21,469 bases of DNA. Origin: an uncultured Lachnospiraceae bacterium (GTDB lineage Bacteria; Bacillota; Clostridia; Lachnospirales; Lachnospiraceae). Position numbers and translations under genes: made by a program. Below the pieces are notes generated by a model. It was not told the origin of the DNA. It made no database searches and worked only from the letters and a program-made list of their open reading frames with translations. The stretch spans positions 1 through 21,469 of the forward strand of contig CAMQOJ010000017.1 of the NCBI GenBank assembly GCA_947003375.1. The letters are read 5' to 3'. Positions within the stretch are counted from its first letter, which is position 1, and each line of letters begins with the position of its first letter. Positions 7,324-16,238 of the stretch are shown piece after piece.

Positions 7324-10300
7324 ATGGGATTCGATTTTTCACCGAATAAAAAGTCCGGCTCCGGGCAGACAGGGAATCAGAAAGCCGCTGGCAACTTTCT
7401 GTCACAGGCCGCAGCATTCCTGCAGGAGCGCAAGAAGCACAGGATTCAGACAGTCGTCTTTCTGTGCCTCGCCGTAACGGTGGCTTTCGGCACGGTGGCT
7501 GCGCTGAAGATGTACGGCGAGGCCATGACCCACAAGGTGAAAGTGCTGGACTGCGGATTGGAAGTGCATGAACATACAGAAGGATGCTATGAAAAAGATG
7601 AGGAGGGAAATCCGGGGGAGGAGCTCATCTGCGGATATGCCGACTACGTGGTCCATGTCCACAATGACGACTGCTACGACACAAAGGGCGGCCTGGTGTG
7701 CCGGATTCCCGAGCGCGAGTCCCATACCCATACAGAGGAGTGCATGGTCAAGGAGAAGGTTCTGGCATGCGGTCAGGAGGAGACTCTGGAAAATGCTGCC
7801 GCGCAGACACAGAATTTTGCCTGCGGTTCAGAAGAGCATAGGCATATGGATTTCTGCTATCAGGAGACCCTCACATGCAAAGAAGAGGGCCATACCCACG
7901 ATGAGAACTGCTATAGCGAGACCCCTGTCTGCCAGGAGAGCGGTCATGTCCATGGGGAGGATTGCTATACAGAAAGCCTGACCTGCACGGAGACAGGGCA
8001 CAGCCATGGCGATTCCTGCTATGACGGGGAGGGGAACTTGACCTGCGAACTGGAAGAGAACGTCCATGAGCACGGAGCGGAGTGCTATACGAAGGAGCTG
8101 ACCTGCGGCCAGGAGGAGAGCGCCCATGAGCATGGAGCGGGGTGCTATACAAAGGAGCTGACCTGCGGTCAGGGGGAGACTGCCCATACCCATGGGGAGG
8201 AATGCTATACCAAAGAAACAGACTGCGGTTTGGAAGAGCATATACATACAGAAAAATGCGCAGCCTCTGCGGAGGCAGGGAAGTCCGGGGACGCTTTGGG
8301 CGCTGGAGAAGAGGCGGAGAGCAAGAATGCTGCCCATGTCCACACGGAGGAGTGCTATGCGGAGGTGGAGACCTACCAGTGCGGCGAGCTGGAGCTCCAT
8401 ACCCATGAGGATGCCTGTTATGAGGAAGAGGATTTTGATGAGGATGGGAACCTGATTGAGGGGAGCTTGCCGGACTGCGGGCTGCTCCAGTTGGAGGAGC
8501 ATGTACATGCAGGGGACTGCTTCCAGACCGTTGAGCTGACCCCGGAGGAGATTGCGGAGCGGAACCTCCATGTGGAGCATGACGAGAGCTGCTATGATGA
8601 AGAGGGGAGCCTGGTTTGCGCTTATGGAGAGCAGGAGGAGCCAGAGTACTATTGCGGGAAAGAAGAGCATGAGCACAAAGAGGAGTGCTATGATGCGGCC
8701 GGGAACCTGACCTGTGAGCTGGAGGAGCATGAGCACGACGAGAGCTGCCAGGAGGAGCCTGAGCATTATTGCGGGAAAGAAGAGCATGAGCACAAAGAGG
8801 AGTGCTATGATGCGGCCGGGAACCTGACCTGTGAGCTGGAAGAGCATACCCACGATGGAATCTGTCTGGTGGAAGAGCCCGTGTTCTACTGCGGGAAAGA
8901 GGAGCATACCCACGGAGAGGGCTGCCATGACGAGGATGGGAACCTGACCTGTGAGCTGGAGGAGCATACTCATGACGAAAGCTGTCTGGAGGAGCCGGTC
9001 TATTACTGTGGGAAAGAGGAGCATACCCACGGAGAGGAATGCCATGATGAAAACGGGAACCTGACCTGTGAGCTGGAAGAGCATGTCCACAGCGCAATCT
9101 GCCTGATAGAGGAGCCATTCTTCTACTGCGGATTGGAAGAGCATGTCCACGTGGATGGATGCTATGATGCTGATGGGAACCTGACATGCGAGCTGGAAGA
9201 GCATGTGCATGACGAGAGCTGCCTGATAGCGGGGATCAAGCTGGTTGCGGAGACAGAGGATTACTTCATCGTGCTGGAGGCTTCTGCGGACGCGTTCCCG
9301 GATGCGGAGGGAAAGCTTGTCCTGGAGGCCGTGAAGCTGGCGGAGGATTCGGAGGAATACAAGGCGGCAGTGAAACTGCTCCGGGAGAAGACTGCTCAGG
9401 AAGAAGAGACAGAGGAGCGCCCTTTTGAGATATCGGTGGAGCGGGACGGCGAAGAGGTTCCGGAGACAGAGGACGGGATAAGCAGGGATATTTTTGACAT
9501 CCGTGTACTGGCAGGAGAAGCGGAAATCCAGCCCTTGAAGCCGGTGAGAGTCTCTTTCCTGCAGAAAGGGACTGTGGCAGCAGCGCAGATAGGGGAAGAG
9601 ACACCGCCTACAGGAGGAGCTGACCAGAACGCTTCGGAGGAGCAGCCGGAGGGAGACGAATCAGAGGGGCAGGGGGCTCACAGCGGAGATCAGGGAAGTG
9701 GCGTTGACGGCGAGGGGACGGATTCTGAGAAGCAGGAGAAAGAAAAGGTCCAGGTTTTCCATGTGGATACAGAGAATGAGACTGTGGAAGATATGAATGC
9801 CATGGAGGATGAAGACGGAAACGTCGTTATCGATGCGCCGCATTTTTCTTACTACGCAGTGGAAACACGTTCTGTTAGGGAGATAGACAGTCAGGATGCT
9901 TGGAATCAGCTAAGAGACTTTATTAATGGGTTAAATAACACTGAGGAGAACGCTGGAACGATAATATCGGTAAAGCTGCTGACGGATATCGTGTTTTCCG
10001 GCGAGCCAATTTGGCTGGATAAGAACAGAAATCTTGTTCTCGATTTGAATGGGTACACCATTTCCTATGCTGCAGGTCAAACGAAGTCTCTGTTCAGAGT
10101 AGGCGAAATGGCAAAAAATGGGAATGGGTATGGCGGGAGCCTGACGATTAAAGATTCGAGTCCGGTTAGAATTAATGATATAGAGGAAGGAAGCGGGCTT
10201 CCTGCAAAAGTTGAGTTTACGGCTGCGGATTGGAGCAATGGGTATCATGGCAGCTATAATCCAGACACGAAGACGGTGGTGTATTACCTTACAAAGTCGA

Positions 10301-12948
10301 ACGGGGCAGCAAATGCAGAGGAAGGGGCTTTGACGTCTGTCAGTGATGGAACCGTAGAAACGACATATAAACACACAATTTCATTTGCCGGGATTGGGGC
10401 CATTGAGAACACGAACTCGGAAAGTGCTCTGCATCTTATCGCGATGGCGAACAACGGAACCTTAACGATAGAGGGAGGACGGCTGACGAATCTGTATGGT
10501 AATGCCATAGAAGCGATTGAGGATGAGAACAGGACAATTAACATAACAAAAGGCTACCTGGTTGGCAATGGCACGGGCAAATGTTATGACTGGGGAGGGG
10601 CAATCCATATGGATGGCTCCGGTAGAATACATGTAGGTGAGGATGCTGTGATTGCCGGAAACAGAAGCAAGGATTTGGGAGGCGGCATCCACGCGGATCT
10701 TCAGGATAGAGGAAGTTTGAGCATTACTGTAGAAGGGGGTAGTGTAATTGCCGGGAACGGATGTAGCGGAAGTGGTGGCGGCATCAGCATAACTGGAGCA
10801 GAATTGACAATAAATGGTGGGGCAATCTGCAGCAATGAAGCAAAGGCTGATGGCGGCGGTATCAATGTGAATAAGGGGACGCTGACGCTCAAGGGAGGTT
10901 CTGTAACAAATAATTATACTGAAAGCGGCGGTGGCGGCATTCATGTCAACGGCAGCTTGGATATGAGCGGCGGCATCATTGCAGGGAACACGGCAGGATG
11001 GGCAGGAGGCGGGCTCTATATCAGTCAAGCTGATTCAGGAACAATAAGCGGCGGTATCATTGCCAGCAACCGCGCAAGGGCAGAGGGCGGTGGCATTCGT
11101 CTGAACACTGGTCATGTCATCATGGAAGCGGCAAAAGAGACTGGGAATCTGATTTATATTACCAATAATACGACCATCAGCAACACCGGAGACAATCAGG
11201 ACTGGGGCGGCGGCGGGATCTTTATCTCGGACAACAATGGACAAATGACCATTTATGACTCTGTCGTTACGGAGAATACGGCAAGAGGCTTTGGAGGAGG
11301 TGTGAGCGGCTGTTCCACAGGACGTCTTAGCATTGAGGAGACAAGGGGATCTGCAGTATATGGAAACAGGGCTGAGGGTTCGGAGCAAGGTCTGTCAGGA
11401 GGGGGATCCATCAAGAGTGAGGATCATGATGCCTTTAATAGCGAGGTCTTCAATGCGATAGAGAATGGAGGGCGTAAGAAAGATTTTCAGGATATCTTTT
11501 CTGCACTAAACAGTATAGTCGGACCTAAGATGTTAGGTGGTGGACTCGTTAATTGGACAGGAAGCTGTGACGGTGCATTTATTACAGATGCAGATAGAAC
11601 CCAGGAAATCATATCGACCAAGCAATTGGGACTTTCAGCACATCCGGACGCAGGGGCTATTAGTGGGGCAAGAAACACTGCGAGGGTGTTTATCTCAGGA
11701 AACTATTCGGGAACACATGGCGGAGGAATCATGTGCAATGGCCTGATAATCTTGGGGCAGAAAAAGACAGTCTTATATAATGATAGCCTGACAATAGATT
11801 TTCCGAAAGAATATTTGGGGGTGAGCGGCAACACTCAAAACCCTACAGATGGTCAGTTCCAGTTTGAACTGTTAGATAAGGACGGAAAGTGTTTGACAGT
11901 ATTTTCCACGACTGCGAGCCCAAATACCAGCGGGACAAATGTACAGGGAATCCTTGGAATCAATTTTGTGGACGCGAGTAAGCTTCCTGGAATAAGCGGT
12001 ACAGAGATACAAGCTGTGACGGGCGATGAAGCGATAGGCCATCATACCTATTATCTCAGAGAGATTATACCGGAAGAACAGGATTTCATGCAGTATGACG
12101 AAACCATCTATAAAATTGAGTTCGATGTAGGCTGTGAGGGCAGAAAGATTGTATTAGGCCCGAATTATGAAATTATGCAGTACTGGCTTTATATTGTTGA
12201 CAATGACAAGAAGAAAGTGAGTGTCGTGGATGGAATAAAGGGGGATGAAATACAGAACACAAGCGTCGAATACAAGTTCATCGTTAATAATTATAGCGGC
12301 GGTACTGGGCATAAAGGAGGGCATCTATCGATTGTGAAGAAAACCATAAAAGATGGAGACCAACAGATATCCAGTCCGACATTCCGCAATGAAGATAAAG
12401 TGAGAACGCTCACTTTAGAAATTGTAAAGACCAATGCACTACAGGTGGAGCAGGGAGAAAACGGATATATGTCCTATGTGAACTTTCAGCTGTCGGGTTT
12501 GACAGACGGGAAGAAAAATGAGGGCATCTTCAAGGCAAACGGCCAGACTGATGATCTCGGAGAGCTGCGGCTTTCTTCGATTCCGAATGTAAAGGGGCTT
12601 TATCTGCTGGAAGAAACCGTTCCTGATGGATTTGAACAGGCCGGACCTTGGATTGTGGAAGCTGACGGAGAGGATGGGCTTTCGGTGTACGAAGCTAAGG
12701 TGGAAGAGGCCAGTGACGGTACGAAGAAGTATGGAAAAGGAAATGAGTTGTATACAAAAATGGAGGAAGAAAATGGAGCGATAAAATTTGCTTTGGATAT
12801 CGCCAATACGCCAATCCTCTATTCACTCCCTGAAACCGGCGGTTCGGGATTCAGCTTATATACAATGACAGGCGCTATGTTCTTGCTGCTTGGCGCAGGT
12901 CTTCTGTATAGAAAAAAGTTCAGTGAAAGGAGGGCGAAAAATCTCTGA
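7324..12948 (+). CDS. Giant LPETG-anchored adhesin with Cys/His repeats, beta-helix and pilin-type domains
   Basis: An 1874-residue surface protein. A 40-residue charged N-terminus precedes a membrane segment (about 41-61). Residues about 77-636 hold 24 H-x-H-x3-C motifs plus one variant, most preceded by another Cys (CGKEEHTHGEEC style). An acidic linker follows (about 640-850). Residues about 865-1470 start LDLNGYTIS and LTIKDSS, then carry many GGGI turns, indicating a right-handed beta-helix. About 1490-1660 resembles an FctA/Spy0128-type pilin domain (HTYYLREIIPE). About 1693-1790 is a SpaA-like domain with E-box YLLEETVPDGF. LPETG at 1835-1839, a hydrophobic helix and RKKFSERR form the sortase signal. 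It is probably the pilus tip or a major adhesin, joined by the sortase encoded downstream. Base composition drops after about 9880. Confidence 0.92.
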   Translation: MGFDFSPNKKSGSGQTGNQKAAGNFLSQAAAFLQERKKHRIQTVVFLCLAVTVAFGTVAALKMYGEAMTHKVKVLDCGLEVHEHTEGCYEKDEEGNPGEELICGYADYVVHVHNDDCYDTKGGLVCRIPERESHTHTEECMVKEKVLACGQEETLENAAAQTQNFACGSEEHRHMDFCYQETLTCKEEGHTHDENCYSETPVCQESGHVHGEDCYTESLTCTETGHSHGDSCYDGEGNLTCELEENVHEHGAECYTKELTCGQEESAHEHGAGCYTKELTCGQGETAHTHGEECYTKETDCGLEEHIHTEKCAASAEAGKSGDALGAGEEAESKNAAHVHTEECYAEVETYQCGELELHTHEDACYEEEDFDEDGNLIEGSLPDCGLLQLEEHVHAGDCFQTVELTPEEIAERNLHVEHDESCYDEEGSLVCAYGEQEEPEYYCGKEEHEHKEECYDAAGNLTCELEEHEHDESCQEEPEHYCGKEEHEHKEECYDAAGNLTCELEEHTHDGICLVEEPVFYCGKEEHTHGEGCHDEDGNLTCELEEHTHDESCLEEPVYYCGKEEHTHGEECHDENGNLTCELEEHVHSAICLIEEPFFYCGLEEHVHVDGCYDADGNLTCELEEHVHDESCLIAGIKLVAETEDYFIVLEASADAFPDAEGKLVLEAVKLAEDSEEYKAAVKLLREKTAQEEETEERPFEISVERDGEEVPETEDGISRDIFDIRVLAGEAEIQPLKPVRVSFLQKGTVAAAQIGEETPPTGGADQNASEEQPEGDESEGQGAHSGDQGSGVDGEGTDSEKQEKEKVQVFHVDTENETVEDMNAMEDEDGNVVIDAPHFSYYAVETRSVREIDSQDAWNQLRDFINGLNNTEENAGTIISVKLLTDIVFSGEPIWLDKNRNLVLDLNGYTISYAAGQTKSLFRVGEMAKNGNGYGGSLTIKDSSPVRINDIEEGSGLPAKVEFTAADWSNGYHGSYNPDTKTVVYYLTKSNGAANAEEGALTSVSDGTVETTYKHTISFAGIGAIENTNSESALHLIAMANNGTLTIEGGRLTNLYGNAIEAIEDENRTINITKGYLVGNGTGKCYDWGGAIHMDGSGRIHVGEDAVIAGNRSKDLGGGIHADLQDRGSLSITVEGGSVIAGNGCSGSGGGISITGAELTINGGAICSNEAKADGGGINVNKGTLTLKGGSVTNNYTESGGGGIHVNGSLDMSGGIIAGNTAGWAGGGLYISQADSGTISGGIIASNRARAEGGGIRLNTGHVIMEAAKETGNLIYITNNTTISNTGDNQDWGGGGIFISDNNGQMTIYDSVVTENTARGFGGGVSGCSTGRLSIEETRGSAVYGNRAEGSEQGLSGGGSIKSEDHDAFNSEVFNAIENGGRKKDFQDIFSALNSIVGPKMLGGGLVNWTGSCDGAFITDADRTQEIISTKQLGLSAHPDAGAISGARNTARVFISGNYSGTHGGGIMCNGLIILGQKKTVLYNDSLTIDFPKEYLGVSGNTQNPTDGQFQFELLDKDGKCLTVFSTTASPNTSGTNVQGILGINFVDASKLPGISGTEIQAVTGDEAIGHHTYYLREIIPEEQDFMQYDETIYKIEFDVGCEGRKIVLGPNYEIMQYWLYIVDNDKKKVSVVDGIKGDEIQNTSVEYKFIVNNYSGGTGHKGGHLSIVKKTIKDGDQQISSPTFRNEDKVRTLTLEIVKTNALQVEQGENGYMSYVNFQLSGLTDGKKNEGIFKANGQTDDLGELRLSSIPNVKGLYLLEETVPDGFEQAGPWIVEADGEDGLSVYEAKVEEASDGTKKYGKGNELYTKMEEENGAIKFALDIANTPILYSLPETGGSGFSLYTMTGAMFLLLGAGLLYRKKFSERRAKNL
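7549..9231 (+). repeat. Cys/His repeat region (24 copies of H-x-H-x3-C)
   Basis: This coding stretch encodes 24 canonical H-x-H-x3-C motifs and one HVEHDESC variant. Most are preceded 5 to 8 residues earlier by a Cys within TCGQEE, YCGKEE or TCELEE. A 2-Cys, 2-His arrangement per unit is compatible with metal binding or with regular disulphides. The first half is irregular; the last third is a regular tandem array. Confidence 0.9.
8650..9231 (+). repeat. Tandem array of five 117-120 bp units inside the adhesin gene
   Basis: Five units, each starting at YCGKEEH or YCGLEEH and containing GNLTCELEEH, are 39 or 40 codons long. Units 1 and 2 share an exact 74-bp match (8650-8723 and 8767-8840). 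Unit lengths run 39, 40, 39, 40 codons, suggesting that a two-unit block was duplicated. Such arrays can expand or shrink by slippage or recombination. Confidence 0.85.
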
Positions 12949-13030
12949 GATCTGAACAGAGCTCCTCGTTTGAGGGGGGATGGAGGCACAAGCAAAGTTT
13001 CACGGAAATAAAAGAAAAGGAGAGAAGAGT

Positions 13031-15037
13031 ATGAAACGATTGAAAAGAATTCCCAGTATCGTGCTGGCGATGGTGATGGTTCTGGGCATGAGCCTGACGG
13101 CGTTTGCGACAGGTGCGACACCGCCTACGGACGAAACTGAGGATCCGAGCAACACAGTAGCGGGGAAGGGGGAGTTTACGCTTACCATTGATGATCAAAC
13201 AACTGGTTATACTTATGCGGTATACCAGATATTTAGTGGCGATCTTTCTAAAGATGGTGAGAGAAAGACGATGTCGAATATCCAATGGGGTGCAAGTATA
13301 GATCAAAGTAAGATTGCATCTGTTTTCCCCAAAAAGGATAAAGATGGAAATGTTGTAGAAGACGAGGATGGAAATGTTGTACCTATGACTGCTGCTGATG
13401 TTGCCGCAAGCATAGCCGTAAGTGCAGAGGATTCTGATGCAACAAATGAGTTTGACTCAGACATTGCGAAAAAGTTTGCTGCTGATATTGCAAAGTGTTT
13501 AAATGGAACAACAACTACAGTTGAGGAGAAAGATGTATTTACACCGACTGCATATAAAGAAGTAAGTACAGTTACAGCTAATCGCGGCTATGTATTTGAA
13601 AAATTACCTGTAGGTTATTACATGGTTGCAAATACCAACGTGCCTACAGAGGATGGGGAGTATACCCGTTATATGATGGAAATTGTCGGCGATTTGACTG
13701 CCAAGCCGAAAAGAGGTACTCTGGAAGATGATAAGTATATTAAAGTCAACAATACTACGCCAGAGGGCATCGAAGGTGTGGATTATTTCAAAGTTAACGA
13801 GGCTCCAATTGGCGGCACGGTGGAATACAATATCCCTGTAAAACTTCCGGAAAATTTCGCAGATTATAAGAGCTATTATTTGGAGTTCCATGATATTTTA
13901 AGCAAAGGTTTAACCCTTACTTCAACAACACAGGATAATAGCACTGTTTATGATATAAAAGTTAAGGTAGTTAATGGTTCGATTCTGAATGGAAAAACTG
14001 TAACAAAGAAGGAAGACGTAAAGGCTGTTATGGATGTTGTAGAGGGAAGGAGTGTGTCAGAGGGCACAACAATAGCGGATGTAACAGCAAACTTTAAAAA
14101 GAAGGTTACCGACGTAGGGAGTAATGATACACTGAAAAAAGGTGGTACTCTCATTCAGGTATGGATGCATGATTTGAGGGATTTGAATCCTGAAAATGGT
14201 GAGGTAGTAGTGAAGGCAGGAAGCTGGGTTATCCTTACGTATTCTGCTAAGCTTAATACAGATGCATTAATTGGAACTGGGAATCCGAACTATGTATCCA
14301 TAAAGTATTCGAACAATCCGAATAATAGCGACATGGGCACGCCAGATAATCCTGATGAGCCGAATCCTAAGAATCCGACAGGTGAGACCCCTGAGAAGAG
14401 GGTTGATACGTATACAACGGAATTGACCATTACTAAGACTGATGAAGCTGGTACTGTTCTTCCCGGCGTTGAATTTAAATTAAGCGGGGCGGGGGTAAAT
14501 ATCATTCTGGTTACAGAAGAGATATTTGACAAGAGTGATGAGGGAGAGTACTGGAAATTAAAGGATGGATCTTATACTAAAGAAGGGCCAATCATTAGTG
14601 GAGAAGATGATAACAGTAGATACTATGAGAGCACAACGGATAAGTATAAAAAGACAACAAACGTTATTCCTAAAGGTAATGTAGGAAATGAAGTGACAGA
14701 AGTCAAAGGAACAGTTAATGAAGATGGTACTGTTACATTCAAGGGATTAGGAGCTGGTTCCTATACACTTGAAGAGACATATGCCCTTCCTGGCTATAAT
14801 AGGATTGATCCGATTACATTTGAAGTTATTTGGACAGGACGTGAATTTATAACTGATAATGATGCTATTGAGATGGGGGCAAAAAGCAATCTTGTAACTA
14901 CCATTGTTAACCACAAAGGCTCTCTGCTCCCCTCCACCGGCGGCATCGGCACTACAATCTTCTACGTAGTAGGCGGCATCCTGGTACTGGGCGCAGGCGT
15001 TCTGCTTGTAGCCAAGAAGCGCATGAGCAACCGTTAA
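13031..15037 (+). CDS. LPSTG-sorted backbone (major) pilin
   Basis: A 668-residue surface subunit. The signal peptide (about 1-27) ends SLTAFATGA. Residues about 45-225 form a first pilin-like domain ending in GDLTAKPKRG, where Lys227 is a candidate pilin-motif lysine for sortase linkage. A middle domain (about 245-465) begins with VEYNIPVKLPEN. After a Pro/Asn-rich linker comes a SpaA-like domain with LTITKTDEAGTVLPGVEFKL and E-box TLEETYALPGY (about 577-590), the kind that forms isopeptide bonds. LPSTG at 633-637, a hydrophobic helix and KKRMSNR end it. I chose the ATG behind AAGGAG rather than an in-frame ATG 51 bases upstream, because the signal peptide starts here. Central DNA is much more AT-rich than both ends. 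It lies directly before the sortase and fits the major polymer subunit. Confidence 0.9.
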   Translation: MKRLKRIPSIVLAMVMVLGMSLTAFATGATPPTDETEDPSNTVAGKGEFTLTIDDQTTGYTYAVYQIFSGDLSKDGERKTMSNIQWGASIDQSKIASVFPKKDKDGNVVEDEDGNVVPMTAADVAASIAVSAEDSDATNEFDSDIAKKFAADIAKCLNGTTTTVEEKDVFTPTAYKEVSTVTANRGYVFEKLPVGYYMVANTNVPTEDGEYTRYMMEIVGDLTAKPKRGTLEDDKYIKVNNTTPEGIEGVDYFKVNEAPIGGTVEYNIPVKLPENFADYKSYYLEFHDILSKGLTLTSTTQDNSTVYDIKVKVVNGSILNGKTVTKKEDVKAVMDVVEGRSVSEGTTIADVTANFKKKVTDVGSNDTLKKGGTLIQVWMHDLRDLNPENGEVVVKAGSWVILTYSAKLNTDALIGTGNPNYVSIKYSNNPNNSDMGTPDNPDEPNPKNPTGETPEKRVDTYTTELTITKTDEAGTVLPGVEFKLSGAGVNIILVTEEIFDKSDEGEYWKLKDGSYTKEGPIISGEDDNSRYYESTTDKYKKTTNVIPKGNVGNEVTEVKGTVNEDGTVTFKGLGAGSYTLEETYALPGYNRIDPITFEVIWTGREFITDNDAIEMGAKSNLVTTIVNHKGSLLPSTGGIGTTIFYVVGGILVLGAGVLLVAKKRMSNR

Positions 15038-15110
15038 TTGCGCGGGATACATAAGACGAACCACATGCGGCCCTAAAAGGCTCGTGTATTGAAAACTGCA
15101 AAAGCATTCA

Positions 15111-15138
15111 GCCGGGGATGGTAAATCCCATCCCCGGC
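15111..15138 (+). promoter_or_regulatory. Strong GC hairpin between pilin and sortase genes
   Basis: GCCGGGGATGG and CCATCCCCGGC pair perfectly over 11 bp around the loop TAAATC. It lies 73 bp after the pilin stop. No T-run follows, so it is not a standard intrinsic terminator; it could stabilise the upstream pilin transcript or attenuate the downstream genes. Confidence 0.6.
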
Positions 15139-15140
15139 AT

Positions 15141-15177
15141 GCCGCACTTTGGCTGACACCTTCCCGTGGTGTGCGGC
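15141..15177 (+). promoter_or_regulatory. Second imperfect hairpin in the pilin-sortase gap
   Basis: GCCGCA (15141-15146) pairs with TGCGGC (15172-15177), and CACC (15157-15160) with GGTG (15168-15171), leaving a bulge on the left arm. It follows the first hairpin by 2 bases. Together they make a structured spacer in the 254-bp gap, in which I see no gene and no clear promoter. Confidence 0.35.
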
Positions 15178-15291
15178 GAGCAACGGATTGACCGACCCAA
15201 AGAGGACGATCCGGCAGAGAGCAGCCAAGGACAGGAACCGCCGGGAGATACCCGGGGCAACCGCCAGACAGCATGTATTGTGGGGAAACCT

Positions 15292-16197
15292 ATGAAAGAG
15301 AAGAGACAGACAGGGGAGAAGGGGAAGAAAGCAAAGAAAAAGCGAAAAGCCCCCTCCATATCGACCATTATATTGATAGCCATCATGCTGGTGGGCGCGG
15401 GAATCTTCTTATACCCGTCTGTCAGCGACTGGTGGAATTCCATGCATGCCACCCGGGCCATTGCGGGATATGTGGACAGCGTGAACGACATGTCGGGGGA
15501 GGACAAGGAAGAGCTCCTGGAGGCTGCGCGGATTTACAATGCAAAGCTTCCCAATGGAATTGATTTCGACCTTGAAGAAGAGGAATATGAGGAATACTTG
15601 CGGCAGCTGGACATCTCAGGCACGGGAATCATGGGATATGTGCAGATTTCCGCCATCGGGGTGAACCTGCCTGTGTACCACAGCGTGGACGAGGCGGTGC
15701 TGCAGATTGCAGTGGGGCATATCCCCGGATCCTCGCTTCCGGTAGGCGGCGAGCGGACCCACAGCGTCTTGTCCGGCCATCGGGGGCTGCCCAGCGCCAA
15801 ACTGTTCTCTGATCTGGATCAGATGAAGGAAGATGATATCTTCACCCTGAACGTCCTGGAACAGACCATCACCTACCAGGTGGATCAGATTCGTATCGTT
15901 CTGCCGGAGGAGGTGGACGAACTGGCGATCGTCCCCGGGGAGGACTACTGTACGCTGGTGACCTGTACCCCCTATGGGGTCAACACCCACCGGATGCTGG
16001 TGAGAGGGCGCAGGATAGACAATATCGCCGGAGAGGTGGTCGTGGTGGCGGAGGCGGTGCGGATTCCCACATATGTGGTGATACCGGCCATCGGGATTCC
16101 CATGCTGTTCATGCTGCTGGTGGCGACATTGATCTACTACAGCGTGAAGAAGCCTCCGAAGAGCAAGAAGCAGATGCTGGAGGAGCTGAGGAAATAA
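15292..16197 (+). CDS. Class C-like (pilin-polymerising) sortase
   Basis: A 301-residue transpeptidase with an N-terminal membrane segment (about 24-41) and a second one near the C-terminus (about 258-282), the double-anchored layout of class C sortases. Catalytic His163 lies in SGHRGLPSAKLF, Cys225 in TLVTC and Arg234 in THRMLVRGRR. The family cuts LPxTG between Thr and Gly and joins subunits through a lysine. The usual lid motif Asp-Pro-aromatic is not evident; the segment before the core reads FDLEEEEYEEYLRQLD. I prefer this ATG with GGGGA upstream to a GTG at 15166 that has no binding site. Likely substrates are the LPETG adhesin and LPSTG pilin immediately upstream. It is the only sortase in the window. 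Confidence 0.93.
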   Translation: MKEKRQTGEKGKKAKKKRKAPSISTIILIAIMLVGAGIFLYPSVSDWWNSMHATRAIAGYVDSVNDMSGEDKEELLEAARIYNAKLPNGIDFDLEEEEYEEYLRQLDISGTGIMGYVQISAIGVNLPVYHSVDEAVLQIAVGHIPGSSLPVGGERTHSVLSGHRGLPSAKLFSDLDQMKEDDIFTLNVLEQTITYQVDQIRIVLPEEVDELAIVPGEDYCTLVTCTPYGVNTHRMLVRGRRIDNIAGEVVVVAEAVRIPTYVVIPAIGIPMLFMLLVATLIYYSVKKPPKSKKQMLEELRK

Positions 16198-16238
16198 GCT
16201 GGTGAGAAGAAGTCAGATGTAAAGAGGAGGAACTGCTC

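Noticed and set aside
7828..9210. Two long minus-strand open frames opposite the Cys/His repeats (460 and 438 codons)
   Set aside because: Their repetitive, Ser/Arg/Pro/His- or Leu-rich products mirror the plus-strand repeat, with no ribosome binding site or domain; they are by-products of the repeat's codon bias.
15111..15138. Rho-independent terminator after the pilin gene
   Set aside because: The stem is strong, but no run of T follows it, so I list it as a regulatory hairpin instead.
15166..15291. A 42-codon N-terminal extension of the sortase from a GTG
   Set aside because: No ribosome binding site precedes the GTG, it overlaps the hairpin region, and the extension is unlike sortase N-termini.
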